From a virus, in IMG/VR virus record IMGVR_UViG_3300032308_002092, positions 62,001 through 126,000 of that record: DNA of 64,000 nt; one strand, 5' to 3'. Shown one piece after another: positions 32,395 through 39,723 of this stretch. A model generated the notes under the pieces. The model made no database searches, was not told the origin of the DNA, and saw only the letters and a list, made by a program, of their open reading frames with translations. Position numbers and translations under genes: made by a program. Position 1 is the first letter of the stretch. The number at the start of each line of letters is the position of its first letter.

Positions 32395-33183
32395 CTACTC
32401 TTGTTGTGCTTTATTGAGATGGTCGGCAGCTGCTCTAGTCCACTCCACGTAGATTTGATCAGGGTACAGTCTGCCGAACCACGTTATGTCGCAGCCCGGA
32501 GTCCAGAAGTACCAGTTCCAGGTAGGGTGGTCGTTTAGCGCGTTGTTCCTAGCTGCTTTAGATCTGTTTGCTTCTTCTTGTAGCTTTTGCAGATCACCTT
32601 TTAGGTAGTAAAGTACTGCGTCTTCCATGCCTCTTATTGTTTCAAAGGCTTTGAGAACGTGTTTCTCCCATAGTTTACCAACGCCGTGTTGTCTATTGAG
32701 CATCAGCGTAGCATAAACTAAGTTCAACTGGTAGTGCTTGTAGACTGTAAGTGCCTCAATCAAAGCAAGTGGGCCTCTCAACCAATTGAGCAAGAAGTAC
32801 CATATGATGCGCCAGCCAGCAAAGTGCATCTTTAGCTTAAGGGTTGGGATACAGGCTATCAGCTGAGCAAACCCCAGTACTCCCAGCTTGTTTCGGCCAT
32901 CTGTGGACGACGGTGTTATCAGCCCACCAGTTTTAACTACGTATCTAAGCATAAGGATGTGGTCGATGGTTGACCCGCCAAGCATAGCACCTAGGAACAT
33001 GTCCCTGCTAGATGAGTTTGGGTAATCCTTTTGCGCTATTGCCGCTTCTGGGTTGCGCCAGACTCTGCCGTCTCGGTCAATGCACTGAGACACGTATAGA
33101 GATGCTTCGTAGTCGCCAACATGAGAAAACATCCCTGCGTATAGGGTGCTGTCGCCATGTACTTCTTTGTATTTTGGGTTCAT
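32395..33183 (-). CDS. Phage protein of unknown function, 262 aa
   Basis: IDRDGRVWRNPEAAIAQ, SSRDMFLGAML and a hydrophobic centre recall a family of unknown proteins in large phages that share DGxxxRxP and SRDM blocks. AGGAGG precedes the ATG, and a hammerhead ribozyme (33254-33311) sits upstream in its leader. Confidence 0.65.
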   Translation of the reverse strand: MNPKYKEVHGDSTLYAGMFSHVGDYEASLYVSQCIDRDGRVWRNPEAAIAQKDYPNSSSRDMFLGAMLGGSTIDHILMLRYVVKTGGLITPSSTDGRNKLGVLGFAQLIACIPTLKLKMHFAGWRIIWYFLLNWLRGPLALIEALTVYKHYQLNLVYATLMLNRQHGVGKLWEKHVLKAFETIRGMEDAVLYYLKGDLQKLQEEANRSKAARNNALNDHPTWNWYFWTPGCDITWFGRLYPDQIYVEWTRAAADHLNKAQQE

Positions 33184-33234
33184 ATATCCTCCTACTCAGG
33201 GTTATACCGAGAGGGTGGGGTGGTGTGGGCGCGC

Positions 33235-33247
33235 CGTAGCAGTGTCA
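33235..33247 (+). repeat. 13-bp repeat CGTAGCAGTGTCA, copy 1
   Basis: First of five near-identical copies in the window, in the leader between the ribozyme at 33254-33311 and the gene at 33183. Confidence 0.6.
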
Positions 33248-33253
33248 GGTGTA

Positions 33254-33311
33254 GACTCGTCAGTCGCGTATACAACGCGAGACCAAGAGCGTGGCTACTC
33301 TTGGTTTCGTC
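33254..33311 (-). ncRNA. Type II hammerhead ribozyme, CUGACGA variant
   Basis: Minus strand: GAC-GAAA, stem III CCAAGAG/CUCUUGG with loop UAGCCACG, UC before the cleavage site, stem I UCGCG/CGCGA with loop UUGUAUA, CUGACGA core, GUC closing the open stem II with the first GAC. All core positions of CUGANGA, GAAA and UH are present. It starts 1 nt after the stop of the gene at 33313. Confidence 0.85.
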
Positions 33312-33312
33312 T

Positions 33313-33819
33313 TTAGCCAACCAAAGCCCTAAGGTGCTCTGGGATTGAGGAGAGGTCGAGTTGCTTTGCTTTGTTTTGGCGAGGGGTCTTAGCTGGCTTG
33401 CTAGCTACCATCTCAGCCCTAACATTAGCAATGAAGTTTTTCACTTCAACGATCTTAGTTTCTTCTGCGCCTGAAGCAATAAGATTCTTGAGTACCTCAG
33501 TTGCTTGCTTGATCTGTGGGTTAGTACGGCTACCAGGGTTTTTAGCTTCATACTTGCCGCCGCCGTTGATCTGAGGTGCCTTATTGAACCAGTTAGCTAC
33601 GACGCTAGAAGCGTAAGACCTGAGTGCTTTGTCGTCATCTAGCTTACCAGCCGAGCGCTGTGCCAAGACGACTTCGCCAGAAATGAAGCCTTCAAGCATA
33701 AGGCTAACGATCTCACGACGTTGCTCTTCAGTTACGTACGAAGAAATGGGGGCACTACTATTAAAACTAGAACCAAGGACCTGCTTAGTATACGTTACGA
33801 CCGCTTCATTTTGTTTCAT
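33313..33819 (-). CDS. NPGSR-family paralog A, 168 aa
   Basis: ATG 33819 with AGGAG. Shares with 42126 and 45512: MKQxxAVV start, MLEGFISGEV, LRSYASSVVANWFNKAP, NGGGKYEAKNPGSR and SIPEHLRALVG end. It is bracketed by hammerhead ribozymes on both sides. Soluble, helical; function unknown. Among the three paralogs this one has the longest middle. Confidence 0.75.
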   Translation of the reverse strand: MKQNEAVVTYTKQVLGSSFNSSAPISSYVTEEQRREIVSLMLEGFISGEVVLAQRSAGKLDDDKALRSYASSVVANWFNKAPQINGGGKYEAKNPGSRTNPQIKQATEVLKNLIASGAEETKIVEVKNFIANVRAEMVASKPAKTPRQNKAKQLDLSSIPEHLRALVG

Positions 33820-33844
33820 GGTAAAACTCCTATATAGAAACATT

Positions 33845-33899
33845 GACTCATCAGTGCTGGAACCTACCAGCAGATACCCTTGGTATCGGGTATTTCGTC
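33845..33899 (-). ncRNA. Type II hammerhead ribozyme
   Basis: GAC-GAAA, stem III UACCC/GGGUA, UC, stem I UGCUGG/CCAGCA with loop UAGGUU, CUGAUGA, GUC. Predicted cleavage between 33873 and 33872 on the minus strand. It starts directly after the stop of 33901 and ends about 25 nt before the ATG of paralog A. Confidence 0.9.
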
Positions 33900-33900
33900 A

Positions 33901-34116
33901 TTAGTCTATTGCTGCGTAGTCATCTGGGAAGAAGGTTTCTTCTTCCATCTGACGGCTATTGAAGTCTAGCTGCTCATACACATCGTCTTCATAGTCGGAC
34001 AAATAGATATAATCTTGGTTGATTTGCACCGTGTTCACGACCATACCATCGGGCATAACCACGGTTGAATTAGGATCTTGTTGCGAAAGAATCTTAATGA
34101 GTTCTGAAACCAGCAT
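33901..34116 (-). CDS. Small acidic protein with SELIxxLxxxDP motif, 71 aa
   Basis: MLVSELIKILSQQDPNSTVVMPDG resembles a widespread small phage/bacterial family of unknown function that starts VxELIxxLxxxDPxxxV. Acidic C-terminal half. Confidence 0.65.
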   Translation of the reverse strand: MLVSELIKILSQQDPNSTVVMPDGMVVNTVQINQDYIYLSDYEDDVYEQLDFNSRQMEEETFFPDDYAAID

Positions 34117-34140
34117 ATCAAACCTCCTTTATTTACTTGT

Positions 34141-34158
34141 GCATATTGATTCGGGAAT
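34141..34158 (-). promoter_or_regulatory. Promoter-like ATTCCCGA-CAATAT element
   Basis: ATTCCCGAATCAATATGC on the minus strand, 25-42 nt before the ATG at 34116, which has AAAGGAGG. Confidence 0.4.
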
Positions 34159-34562
34159 CATGACCTGAGTGTTAGTCTAGTTCCATCTGGCATCGTCGTA
34201 TAGCTTACGTCGGATGGTAAGGCACTGGTCACTCTAGTGAAGGTTTCTAGTTGCTTGCCTTTACCATCGAACGATCGCGCGCAGCCTGTGCCATCACACA
34301 AGATGAATGAGTCTTGGTTGTAAGTCTGAGCCATGCTCTTCATCAAGTCAAACAACGACCAGCCTATGGTGTTAGGCGAACCACTTACAAGCCAAACATT
34401 CTCCATCTGATCTTTGTAAGATCCTCTGACGTACGTAGTTTTAAACCCATTCATCCTAATGAAGAAGCCTAGCTGCTCATGATCCTGCATATTTCTAATG
34501 TCGTCTTTGTCGCTTTTGTCTGCGGAGATCAGAGCGAAGATAGTATCTAAATCTAGTTTCAT
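34158..34562 (-). CDS. Hypothetical protein, 134 aa
   Basis: Mixed fold; SFILCDGTGCARSFDGKGKQ contains a short Cys pair. Unknown. Confidence 0.6.
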   Translation of the reverse strand: MKLDLDTIFALISADKSDKDDIRNMQDHEQLGFFIRMNGFKTTYVRGSYKDQMENVWLVSGSPNTIGWSLFDLMKSMAQTYNQDSFILCDGTGCARSFDGKGKQLETFTRVTSALPSDVSYTTMPDGTRLTLRS

Positions 34563-34563
34563 G

Positions 34564-34725
34564 TTAACCCCACTTTCGTTTGTTTGCTAAAACACAAAGT
34601 ACACCAAAGAATAAAGATATTAAGAACTTGAAAAAAGCATACTCAAGATTGCCGTTAATCAAATCAAACCATCCAAATACCTGTAGGAAGATACTTACGA
34701 TAAACAGCGCGATGGCTAAGTTCAC
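34564..34725 (-). CDS. 53-aa membrane protein, GTG start
   Basis: GTG 34725 with AAGGAGAGG. Two hydrophobic segments (residues 3-17 and 30-48) separated by FDLINGNLEY; a KRKWG tail. Third of three overlapping small membrane genes. Confidence 0.5.
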   Translation of the reverse strand: MNLAIALFIVSIFLQVFGWFDLINGNLEYAFFKFLISLFFGVLCVLANKRKWG

Positions 34726-34784
34726 TTGCCTCTCCTTACGATCAGGAGGATCGCGGTAATTATTTTCTTAAAAAAGTCAATCAT
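34722..34784 (-). CDS. 20-aa hydrophobic peptide
   Basis: ATG 34784 with AAGGAGAGA; overlaps both neighbours by 4-8 nt. Basic/hydrophobic single helix (FFKKIITAILLIVRRGK). Translation is likely given the strong SD; role unknown. Confidence 0.45.
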   Translation of the reverse strand: MIDFFKKIITAILLIVRRGK

Positions 34785-34926
34785 CTTTCTCTCCTTCTTT
34801 TTCTGGGTGAAATTTATCGAGCACCTTAGCGAAGATCATCAGCAGCAGTACTGTTACTGCGAGCCCACCGATTATTGATATCGGTATCGCGACTCCAATA
34901 GCTATAACGTAAAGCAATATACTCAT
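34777..34926 (-). CDS. 49-aa membrane protein
   Basis: ATG 34926 overlaps the upstream stop (TAATG). Residues 3-34 are hydrophobic, tail KFHPEKEGEKDD. Holin-like in size but not in a lysis context. Confidence 0.5.
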   Translation of the reverse strand: MSILLYVIAIGVAIPISIIGGLAVTVLLLMIFAKVLDKFHPEKEGEKDD

Positions 34927-35120
34927 TAGCTAACTTCCTCGCTTTCCTCGTAGATGTACCAGTCATTGGGCTTAAGACTAGCTGTCTTCTGCTCATACTC
35001 GTGTTTGCCGTATGAATACGCGAAGGCTCTGCCGTTCCAAACTATGAACGGAGCTGGGTGATCTTTGTGTGAGATCTTAGCTCCCTTGAGGGCCTCAATC
35101 AATGCTTCTTCTAGAGTCAT
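34926..35120 (-). CDS. Hypothetical protein, 64 aa
   Basis: ATG 35120 with GGAG 6 nt upstream, preferred over a TTG at 35132. Contains HPAPFIVWNGRAFAYSYGKHE. Resembles small phage proteins of unknown function. Confidence 0.6.
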   Translation of the reverse strand: MTLEEALIEALKGAKISHKDHPAPFIVWNGRAFAYSYGKHEYEQKTASLKPNDWYIYEESEEVS

Positions 35121-35122
35121 GA

Positions 35123-35263
35123 TCAGCTCCAATCGTTAGGGTCTTTGTTTTTGCCCTTGACTTCTTCGTAGAAGATAATACAAAGCAATCCCACCATGAA
35201 GATGCCACCAAAGAAACCCGCTATAGAAATTGCAGCCATGAATCCTGTTAATGCTGAGTCCAC
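35123..35263 (-). CDS. 46-aa membrane protein, GTG start
   Basis: GTG 35263 with AGGAG. One long hydrophobic helix (residues 8-32) and a KGKNKDPNDWS tail. The spacing to 35120 implies coupled translation. Confidence 0.5.
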   Translation of the reverse strand: MDSALTGFMAAISIAGFFGGIFMVGLLCIIFYEEVKGKNKDPNDWS

Positions 35264-35267
35264 GATA

Positions 35268-35618
35268 TTACTCTCCTAGTATTTGTTGCTCTATTTGTTG
35301 CGTCATATATTTGTCTAACGTGAACTGAATAACATGGTTGTGAACATCTTTTACCTTTAGATAAACCGAATGAGGTGTTAGATCGCCTCTTGAATTCAGA
35401 TAGCAGTTCGCTACTAGCTTAAAGGAATAAGGGGTTTTTGGATGTTTTATGGTCTTAGATACTGTGGTGTACGACTTACCTTTTCGCTTAGCACACTCTT
35501 TAACAGCATAATGGTAGTGAGAGATAAGGGCGTCTAGGGTAAATTCGCTGCCTTCTACTGGACCCAGGCTTAGGTCTATGATTGTTCTATGCTCTCCAGT
35601 AACCGTAAATAAACACAT
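35268..35618 (-). CDS. Hypothetical protein, 116 aa
   Basis: Basic, beta-rich (HSVYLKVKDVHNHVIQF). Unknown. Downstream small membrane genes follow at short spacing. Confidence 0.6.
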   Translation of the reverse strand: MCLFTVTGEHRTIIDLSLGPVEGSEFTLDALISHYHYAVKECAKRKGKSYTTVSKTIKHPKTPYSFKLVANCYLNSRGDLTPHSVYLKVKDVHNHVIQFTLDKYMTQQIEQQILGE

Positions 35619-35666
35619 GTTGCTAACCCCTACTCGTTATCGTTGAATAGTATTGGTTTCGGATAC

Positions 35667-35903
35667 TCACTTAAGGTCTTGTGTCTCTGAGTAGAGAAGG
35701 TGTGACATAGAGTCCATCACCACAAGAGTACTCTGCTTGCCATACTTAGACACCATGTCTGCCTTGAGGGAGCGAAACTCAGCTCTACACTTCTCTCGCT
35801 CTGCGACTTCTCTGAAGTATTGTCTACCCTCGGCGGCCTCGTAGTAAGAGAGATCAGCTATGGATACTATAAATTTTTTGATTAGCTCGCAATTGTAGTT
35901 CAT
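35667..35903 (-). CDS. Hypothetical protein, 78 aa
   Basis: ATG 35903 with GGAGG. Helical, charged; ends LLYSETQDLK. Unknown. Confidence 0.6.
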   Translation of the reverse strand: MNYNCELIKKFIVSIADLSYYEAAEGRQYFREVAEREKCRAEFRSLKADMVSKYGKQSTLVVMDSMSHLLYSETQDLK

Positions 35904-35915
35904 GCAACCTCCAAT

Positions 35916-35933
35916 AAGATATTGGATCGGGAT
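35916..35933 (-). promoter_or_regulatory. Promoter-like ATCCCGA-AATATC element
   Basis: ATCCCGATCCAATATCTT on the minus strand, 13-30 nt before the ATG at 35903, directly after a GDG-family stop codon. Confidence 0.4.
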
Positions 35934-36163
35934 CACCTATCGGATGGGTTGCCGTGGCCGTTATCGCATAAGTCTTCTCCACAGCCAGCGCCACCGCCAC
36001 ACCCATCACCATAACCGTTGCCATCGCCATAGCCATCACCACTAGGGCTGCAATTACTTAAACCACAGCCATAACCATCGCCGCTTTTCTTAATATAGTT
36101 GTCACCATTGGGTCTACCGTAATGGTAACCGTAGCTAAAACCATCTATTTCTAGAGATTCCAC
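35933..36163 (-). CDS. GDG-family protein, 76 aa, GTG start
   Basis: ESLEIDGFSYGYHYGR start, SGDGYGDGNGYGDGCGGGAGCG repeat block, GNPSDR end. Five Cys. The upstream member's TGGTGAG is its SD. Confidence 0.8.
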   Translation of the reverse strand: MESLEIDGFSYGYHYGRPNGDNYIKKSGDGYGCGLSNCSPSGDGYGDGNGYGDGCGGGAGCGEDLCDNGHGNPSDR

Positions 36164-36169
36164 GATAGC

Positions 36170-36388
36170 TCACCAATCAGATGGGTAGTGATCGAACCGA
36201 TCTTCGGTGCCACTACCGCAACCATCACCATACTCATCGCTATGTCCATCACCTCTGCCATAACCGTCGCCGTCAGCAGTGCCACCACTTAAACCCCAAC
36301 CATCACCATCGCTGTAAGTATGACTATCGCCGTTGGCCATGCCGTAACGATCGCCGTAACCAAAAGCATCTATTTTTAGAGATTTCAT
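36170..36388 (-). CDS. GDG-family protein, 72 aa
   Basis: KSLKIDAFGYGDRYG start, ADGDGYGRGDGHSDEYGDG block, DHYPSDW end. One Cys. First of a two-gene pair. Confidence 0.8.
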   Translation of the reverse strand: MKSLKIDAFGYGDRYGMANGDSHTYSDGDGWGLSGGTADGDGYGRGDGHSDEYGDGCGSGTEDRFDHYPSDW

Positions 36389-36408
36389 GGTTTATTCTCA
36401 GTCTGAGA

Positions 36409-36744
36409 TTAAAGCCACTTATTCAAGTCAGCTTTCATCACAAAGATATCCTTACCGAAGATCGTACCAGCTTCGTTTAGCACAGTCTCAGCCTGAGGAC
36501 CTTCGACGCACAGCTGGCCGAGACCCTTGGTCGTACCCCATCGGTGGATGTTGTAGGCGTTGTCAAGCCTGATTCTCTCGCTGGAGAGGCGAGTAACGAA
36601 GCCGATGAATACCCAACCGCGATCCATGACTGCGATGACTAGATCGCCGTTCTCATAGTCAAGCTTAGGCTGAGGTGCGCCTCGCAAAGACTCCTCAACC
36701 TGACTGTTGATTACATAATTACCGAATAACTTACTCTTAGCCAT
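36409..36744 (-). CDS. Hypothetical protein with RWGTTKGLGQL motif, 111 aa
   Basis: YNIHRWGTTKGLGQLCVEGP and GDLVIAVMDRGWVFIGFV suggest a small beta-barrel-type protein of a family common in large phages. AAAGGAGG precedes the ATG. Confidence 0.65.
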   Translation of the reverse strand: MAKSKLFGNYVINSQVEESLRGAPQPKLDYENGDLVIAVMDRGWVFIGFVTRLSSERIRLDNAYNIHRWGTTKGLGQLCVEGPQAETVLNEAGTIFGKDIFVMKADLNKWL

Positions 36745-36770
36745 AATAAACCTCCTTTGTTTCTGTCTAT

Positions 36771-36785
36771 ATTTATATCGGAAAT
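36771..36785 (-). promoter_or_regulatory. Promoter-like TTTCCGA-TATAAA element
   Basis: ATTTCCGATATAAAT on the minus strand, 27-41 nt before the ATG at 36744. Confidence 0.4.
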
Positions 36786-36801
36786 GATACTCTGTGGACC
36801 G

Positions 36802-36882
36802 TTACAATCCTCTTTCGCTGTTATACATCAGAAATACAATCGCAACAGTGAAACCAAGTATAAGTAGCGCAAATACACTCAT
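36802..36882 (-). CDS. 26-aa membrane peptide
   Basis: ATG 36882 overlaps the upstream stop (TAATG). Hydrophobic residues 2-19, tail MYNSERGL. No own SD; re-initiation expected. Confidence 0.4.
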   Translation of the reverse strand: MSVFALLILGFTVAIVFLMYNSERGL

Positions 36883-37097
36883 TAAGAAATCTCGCTTGCT
36901 TCTACGTATTGGCTGAAGATTTCTGGGTATCTTTGTACGTAACCGTTGTCTTCTAGGAAGTAGTACAGAGCTACACCAGGTGGTACTTCGTCATCGAAGT
37001 TGCTCCGCCAAGCGTAGTCTTCGAAGTCACTCGTAGTTAATCCCGTGACCTTAACACACAGCTTATCTACTTTGTTCATGTAAGACTTGAAAGACAT
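36882..37097 (-). CDS. Hypothetical protein, 71 aa
   Basis: SYMNKVDKLCVKVTGLTTSDFEDYAWRSNFDDEVPPG matches the style of a small acidic phage family (GLTtxDxxD). Function unknown. Confidence 0.6.
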   Translation of the reverse strand: MSFKSYMNKVDKLCVKVTGLTTSDFEDYAWRSNFDDEVPPGVALYYFLEDNGYVQRYPEIFSQYVEASEIS

Positions 37098-37155
37098 ACA
37101 AACCCCTTATTGAAGACACCCCATCGTTGGGATATATAATCTGGTTTCGGGATTC

Positions 37156-37350
37156 TCACCAGTCTGATAGATCATCGTAGCCATAACAGTCACCGTAGCT
37201 CTCTCCATCACCATTTCCATAGCCGTATCCGCTACCACTACCGTCGTATTCTGTAATGATGATGATATTAGGGCCTTCAGAGCCGCTGTCGCCGTCACCG
37301 TTATAGTGGCCGTCACCACAACCCCAGCCATCTATTTCTAGCTTGTCCAT
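37156..37350 (-). CDS. GDG-family protein, 64 aa
   Basis: DKLEIDGWGCGDGHYNGDGD start, an unusual hydrophobic NIIIITEYD insert, GSGYGYGNGDGESYGDCYGYD block and DLSDW end (Leu for Pro). Shortest member. Confidence 0.8.
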   Translation of the reverse strand: MDKLEIDGWGCGDGHYNGDGDSGSEGPNIIIITEYDGSGSGYGYGNGDGESYGDCYGYDDLSDW

Positions 37351-37356
37351 TGCTCT

Positions 37357-37596
37357 TCACTTATCTGACGGGCCGTGATGGCCCTTGCCACTGCCATCTC
37401 CAACAACGAGATCTTGCCCCAGACAATTTAGATCATAACCATAGCCATCGCCATTAGGGAGGCTGTCTCCGTAGCCACAGCCATACCTCTCTCCATCGTA
37501 GCCATAACCATAGTTCCCATGGACACCACTGCCATCGCCGCAGAAGTAACCGTGAAAGCGTCCATAACCTAAGCCGTCTATGTCTAGCTTGTCCAT
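37357..37596 (-). CDS. GDG-family protein, 79 aa
   Basis: DKLDIDGLGYGRFHGYF start, GYGYDGERYGCGYGDS block, LGQDLVVGDGSGKGHHGPSDK end. Spacing of 6 nt to the next member. Confidence 0.8.
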   Translation of the reverse strand: MDKLDIDGLGYGRFHGYFCGDGSGVHGNYGYGYDGERYGCGYGDSLPNGDGYGYDLNCLGQDLVVGDGSGKGHHGPSDK

Positions 37597-37599
37597 GGT

Positions 37600-37896
37600 T
37601 TATGCTTTACGCTTCTTCTTTTGGCCGTCTTTGATGGCCTGAACCTCTGCTTGGTCAAGCGGGACACCGTGGCGGTACCAGCTATCACCCCACACCGCGC
37701 CGTCTTCCCAGTAGGTTATAGCAGGGCTACCCTCACGATGTAACCTACCTTGGCAATACCAATACTCGGTGTCTACCTTGCCGTCTTCGCTATAGTAGAC
37801 AATGGCAGGGCCATCCACACGATGTGGAACACCCTCCTCCAGGTATCGCTCGGACTCTACCTTACCGTTTTCGTAGTGTTTCTTAACGCACTCCAT
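37600..37896 (-). CDS. MORN/YwqK-like repeat protein, 98 aa
   Basis: Three repeats of the type HRxDGPAxxYxxDGxxxxxxWYxxG (PHRVDGPAIVYYSEDG, LHREGSPAITYWEDG). These resemble the YwqK/MORN_2 repeats found in some antitoxin-type and phage proteins. It lies inside the GDG cluster and may be acquired. Function unknown. Confidence 0.7.
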   Translation of the reverse strand: MECVKKHYENGKVESERYLEEGVPHRVDGPAIVYYSEDGKVDTEYWYCQGRLHREGSPAITYWEDGAVWGDSWYRHGVPLDQAEVQAIKDGQKKKRKA

Positions 37897-37908
37897 AAAT
37901 CTCCTTGA

Positions 37909-38148
37909 TTACCAATCTGAAGGCATGTCATGATCATCACCTGAACCCCAGCCGTTGCCGTGGTTGTAGGACGTATCACCATAGCCAACACCATCGCGAT
38001 AAATTGGGTGATAGCCACGACCATGGAGATCACTGCCACCATTGCCCCAGCCATCCCCACTCGCCATGGAGTATTCACCTTCTCCCTCGCCGTTACCATC
38101 CCACCAACAGTCTGGTGAGCCGTCGCCATCTATGTCTAGCTTTTCCAT
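37909..38148 (-). CDS. GDG-family protein, 79 aa
   Basis: EKLDIDGDGSPDCWWDGNG start, SGDGWGNGGSDLHGRGYH centre, DDHDMPSDW end. It is the least Tyr-rich member. Confidence 0.8.
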   Translation of the reverse strand: MEKLDIDGDGSPDCWWDGNGEGEGEYSMASGDGWGNGGSDLHGRGYHPIYRDGVGYGDTSYNHGNGWGSGDDHDMPSDW

Positions 38149-38155
38149 AAGTTAG

Positions 38156-38422
38156 TTACCAATCTGAGGGTTCTAAATCTTCCCCATCACCAGCACCATC
38201 TCCACCGGTGTCGCCACCAGAACCGTCGCAATAACCATCACCGCCGAGGGTGGTATAACCGCTGCCTCTTCCGTCGCCGGTTCCAGTGCCGCAGTCGCCG
38301 TCGCCATAGCGATCGTCTGGTATAGAGGGGCTATAGCAACCTATACCGCCGTCCCCATTAGGGGACGTTCTGTCTACACCACAACCAAATCCATCCACAG
38401 CGAGCTTGCTTTCTAATATCAC
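38156..38422 (-). CDS. GDG-family protein, 88 aa, GTG start
   Basis: SKLAVDGFGCGVDRTSPNGDG start, GDGDCGTGTGDGRGSGY centre, GDGEDLEPSDW end. GTG 38422 with AGAGGA. Four Cys. Confidence 0.8.
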   Translation of the reverse strand: MILESKLAVDGFGCGVDRTSPNGDGGIGCYSPSIPDDRYGDGDCGTGTGDGRGSGYTTLGGDGYCDGSGGDTGGDGAGDGEDLEPSDW

Positions 38423-38434
38423 TTAATATGTCCT

Positions 38435-38668
38435 CTACCAGTCAGAAGGGTCACCCTCAGGCTGTATCTCATGGAATTGGATGAATGTCATAGAATCGGA
38501 TTTTGTGAGTTCGTGTTCGCCGTAGCCATAGCCGTCACCATTTGGTTTGGTTCTGCCTATGAAGCTATCTGGCGTTTTTACGCCCTCTCCAAAGCCGTCG
38601 CCATGTATCCTACCGTATTGACCATAGCCGTAGCCAACTCCGTCTACGATCGTCTCGCCTATCTTCAT
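38435..38668 (-). CDS. GDG-family protein, 77 aa
   Basis: GETIVDGVGYGYGQYGRIHGDG start, PNGDGYGYGEHELTKSD, then a non-repetitive MTFIQFHEIQPEG and DPSDW. Its 5' end lies in a ~37-bp direct repeat that recurs at 39092-39129. Confidence 0.8.
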   Translation of the reverse strand: MKIGETIVDGVGYGYGQYGRIHGDGFGEGVKTPDSFIGRTKPNGDGYGYGEHELTKSDSMTFIQFHEIQPEGDPSDW

Positions 38669-38687
38669 GGGTCCTCATATCCATTAA
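38650..38687. repeat. ~37-bp direct repeat, copy 1
   Basis: The shared core is GGTCCTCATATCCATTAAAG with CCTATCTTCAT before it and CTGCC after it; one mismatch to the second copy at 39092-39129. It spans the junction of the GDG gene at 38435 and the gene at 38665. Confidence 0.7.
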
Positions 38688-39069
38688 AGCTGCCCGCCAA
38701 GAAAAGCCGCCCGCCAAGAACGCTATTGAGCTTAACGTAGTTAAACTCTTCTTTTGAGGTTCGCTTAAGTGTTTCAAGCATAAATAGCTTCTTGGCTTCC
38801 TCTGATTCCATCACTTTGATACCATCTACCCAGATGCTGCATTCCGGACTACATATCTCTTCATACCCAGCCTTATATCCAGCAGCGGACACCTCTTCTA
38901 AAGTGAGAGGCTGGTCTTTGATGGCCTCATACATTTCTCGCACCTGTTCATACGACACTTCTGTTTTGCGATGAGGACCCCCAGTTTGTTGAGAGCCGTT
39001 CTCACTACCTCCTTGACCATTATGGGAAACCATTAGGCCCATCACTATAAACGCCGCCGCCGCACCCAT
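38665..39069 (-). CDS. Exported or anchored protein, 134 aa
   Basis: N-terminal hydrophobic stretch (AAAAFIVMGLMV), Gly/Ser/Gln linker, then a soluble domain with CSPECSIWVDG. 4-nt overlap with the GDG gene downstream. Unknown. Confidence 0.6.
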   Translation of the reverse strand: MGAAAAFIVMGLMVSHNGQGGSENGSQQTGGPHRKTEVSYEQVREMYEAIKDQPLTLEEVSAAGYKAGYEEICSPECSIWVDGIKVMESEEAKKLFMLETLKRTSKEEFNYVKLNSVLGGRLFLAGSFNGYEDP

Positions 39070-39091
39070 TACTTACCCTCCTCTTTCTTAC

Positions 39092-39129
39092 ACAACACCT
39101 ATCTTCATAGGTCCTCATATCCATTAAAG
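39092..39129. repeat. ~37-bp direct repeat, copy 2
   Basis: Second copy of the repeat at 38650-38687. On the minus strand it recreates the end of the 38665 gene (GSFNGYED) and a GDG-type start (ATGAAGATAGG), then stops. It looks like a scar of duplication and deletion in the GDG cluster. Confidence 0.6.
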
Positions 39130-39405
39130 CTGCCACCATTTACGTGGGGTGCGTGGGACACTTGCATGAGGATGCGGCTTTTCTATCTCAAGGTGCCGAA
39201 TGGCTACAACATCAAATAGCTCTATCCCATTCGTGTTGCGACCCTCTTTATCAACGTAAACACAGGAAGCAACCCCCGGAGCAAACAGCACCATTAAATA
39301 AAACGCCGGTGACCAATCAGCGCGTTCGTTGAATTCAACAAACGAACCCACTAGTCCGTTTCTAAGTGTGATCTCGTCCCAAGCCTTTAGTTTTGTAATA
39401 TCCAT
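39124..39405 (-). CDS. Hypothetical protein, 93 aa
   Basis: AAGGAGG before the ATG. Beta-rich (FYLMVLFAPGVASCVYVDKEGR). Basic C-terminus. Unknown. Confidence 0.6.
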   Translation of the reverse strand: MDITKLKAWDEITLRNGLVGSFVEFNERADWSPAFYLMVLFAPGVASCVYVDKEGRNTNGIELFDVVAIRHLEIEKPHPHASVPRTPRKWWQL

Positions 39406-39476
39406 AATGGCCTCCTTTTTATAGTAATTTTAATACACTAATCATTCCCAAACTTCAATCTCACCAGTCAGCTCAA

Positions 39477-39722
39477 CTACCTGAACCGGCTCACCTTAGG
39501 TATCTCAAATACAGAAACATCCTCGTCCCTTAGATTTTCAGTCTTGCCTATGGGAATTCTTATCTCATACAAAACCCCATCGCTACCTGTCACGCGAGTG
39601 TATCCACGTTCTTTCAAGCTTGAGAGCTGCTCCCTCGTGAGGTCCTCAAAGATTTCTATGGGCACAGGTCCTTTGTCTGTCAAGAACCCTTCTTCAATTA
39701 ACCGGTCAATTACTTTAGACAT
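39477..39722 (-). CDS. Hypothetical protein, 81 aa
   Basis: ATG 39722 (1 nt after the stop of the small upstream gene). MSKVIDRLIEEGFLTDKGPVPIE and EQLSSLKERGYTRVT; helical N-terminus then beta. Unknown. Confidence 0.55.
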   Translation of the reverse strand: MSKVIDRLIEEGFLTDKGPVPIEIFEDLTREQLSSLKERGYTRVTGSDGVLYEIRIPIGKTENLRDEDVSVFEIPKVSRFR

Positions 39723-39723
39723 A

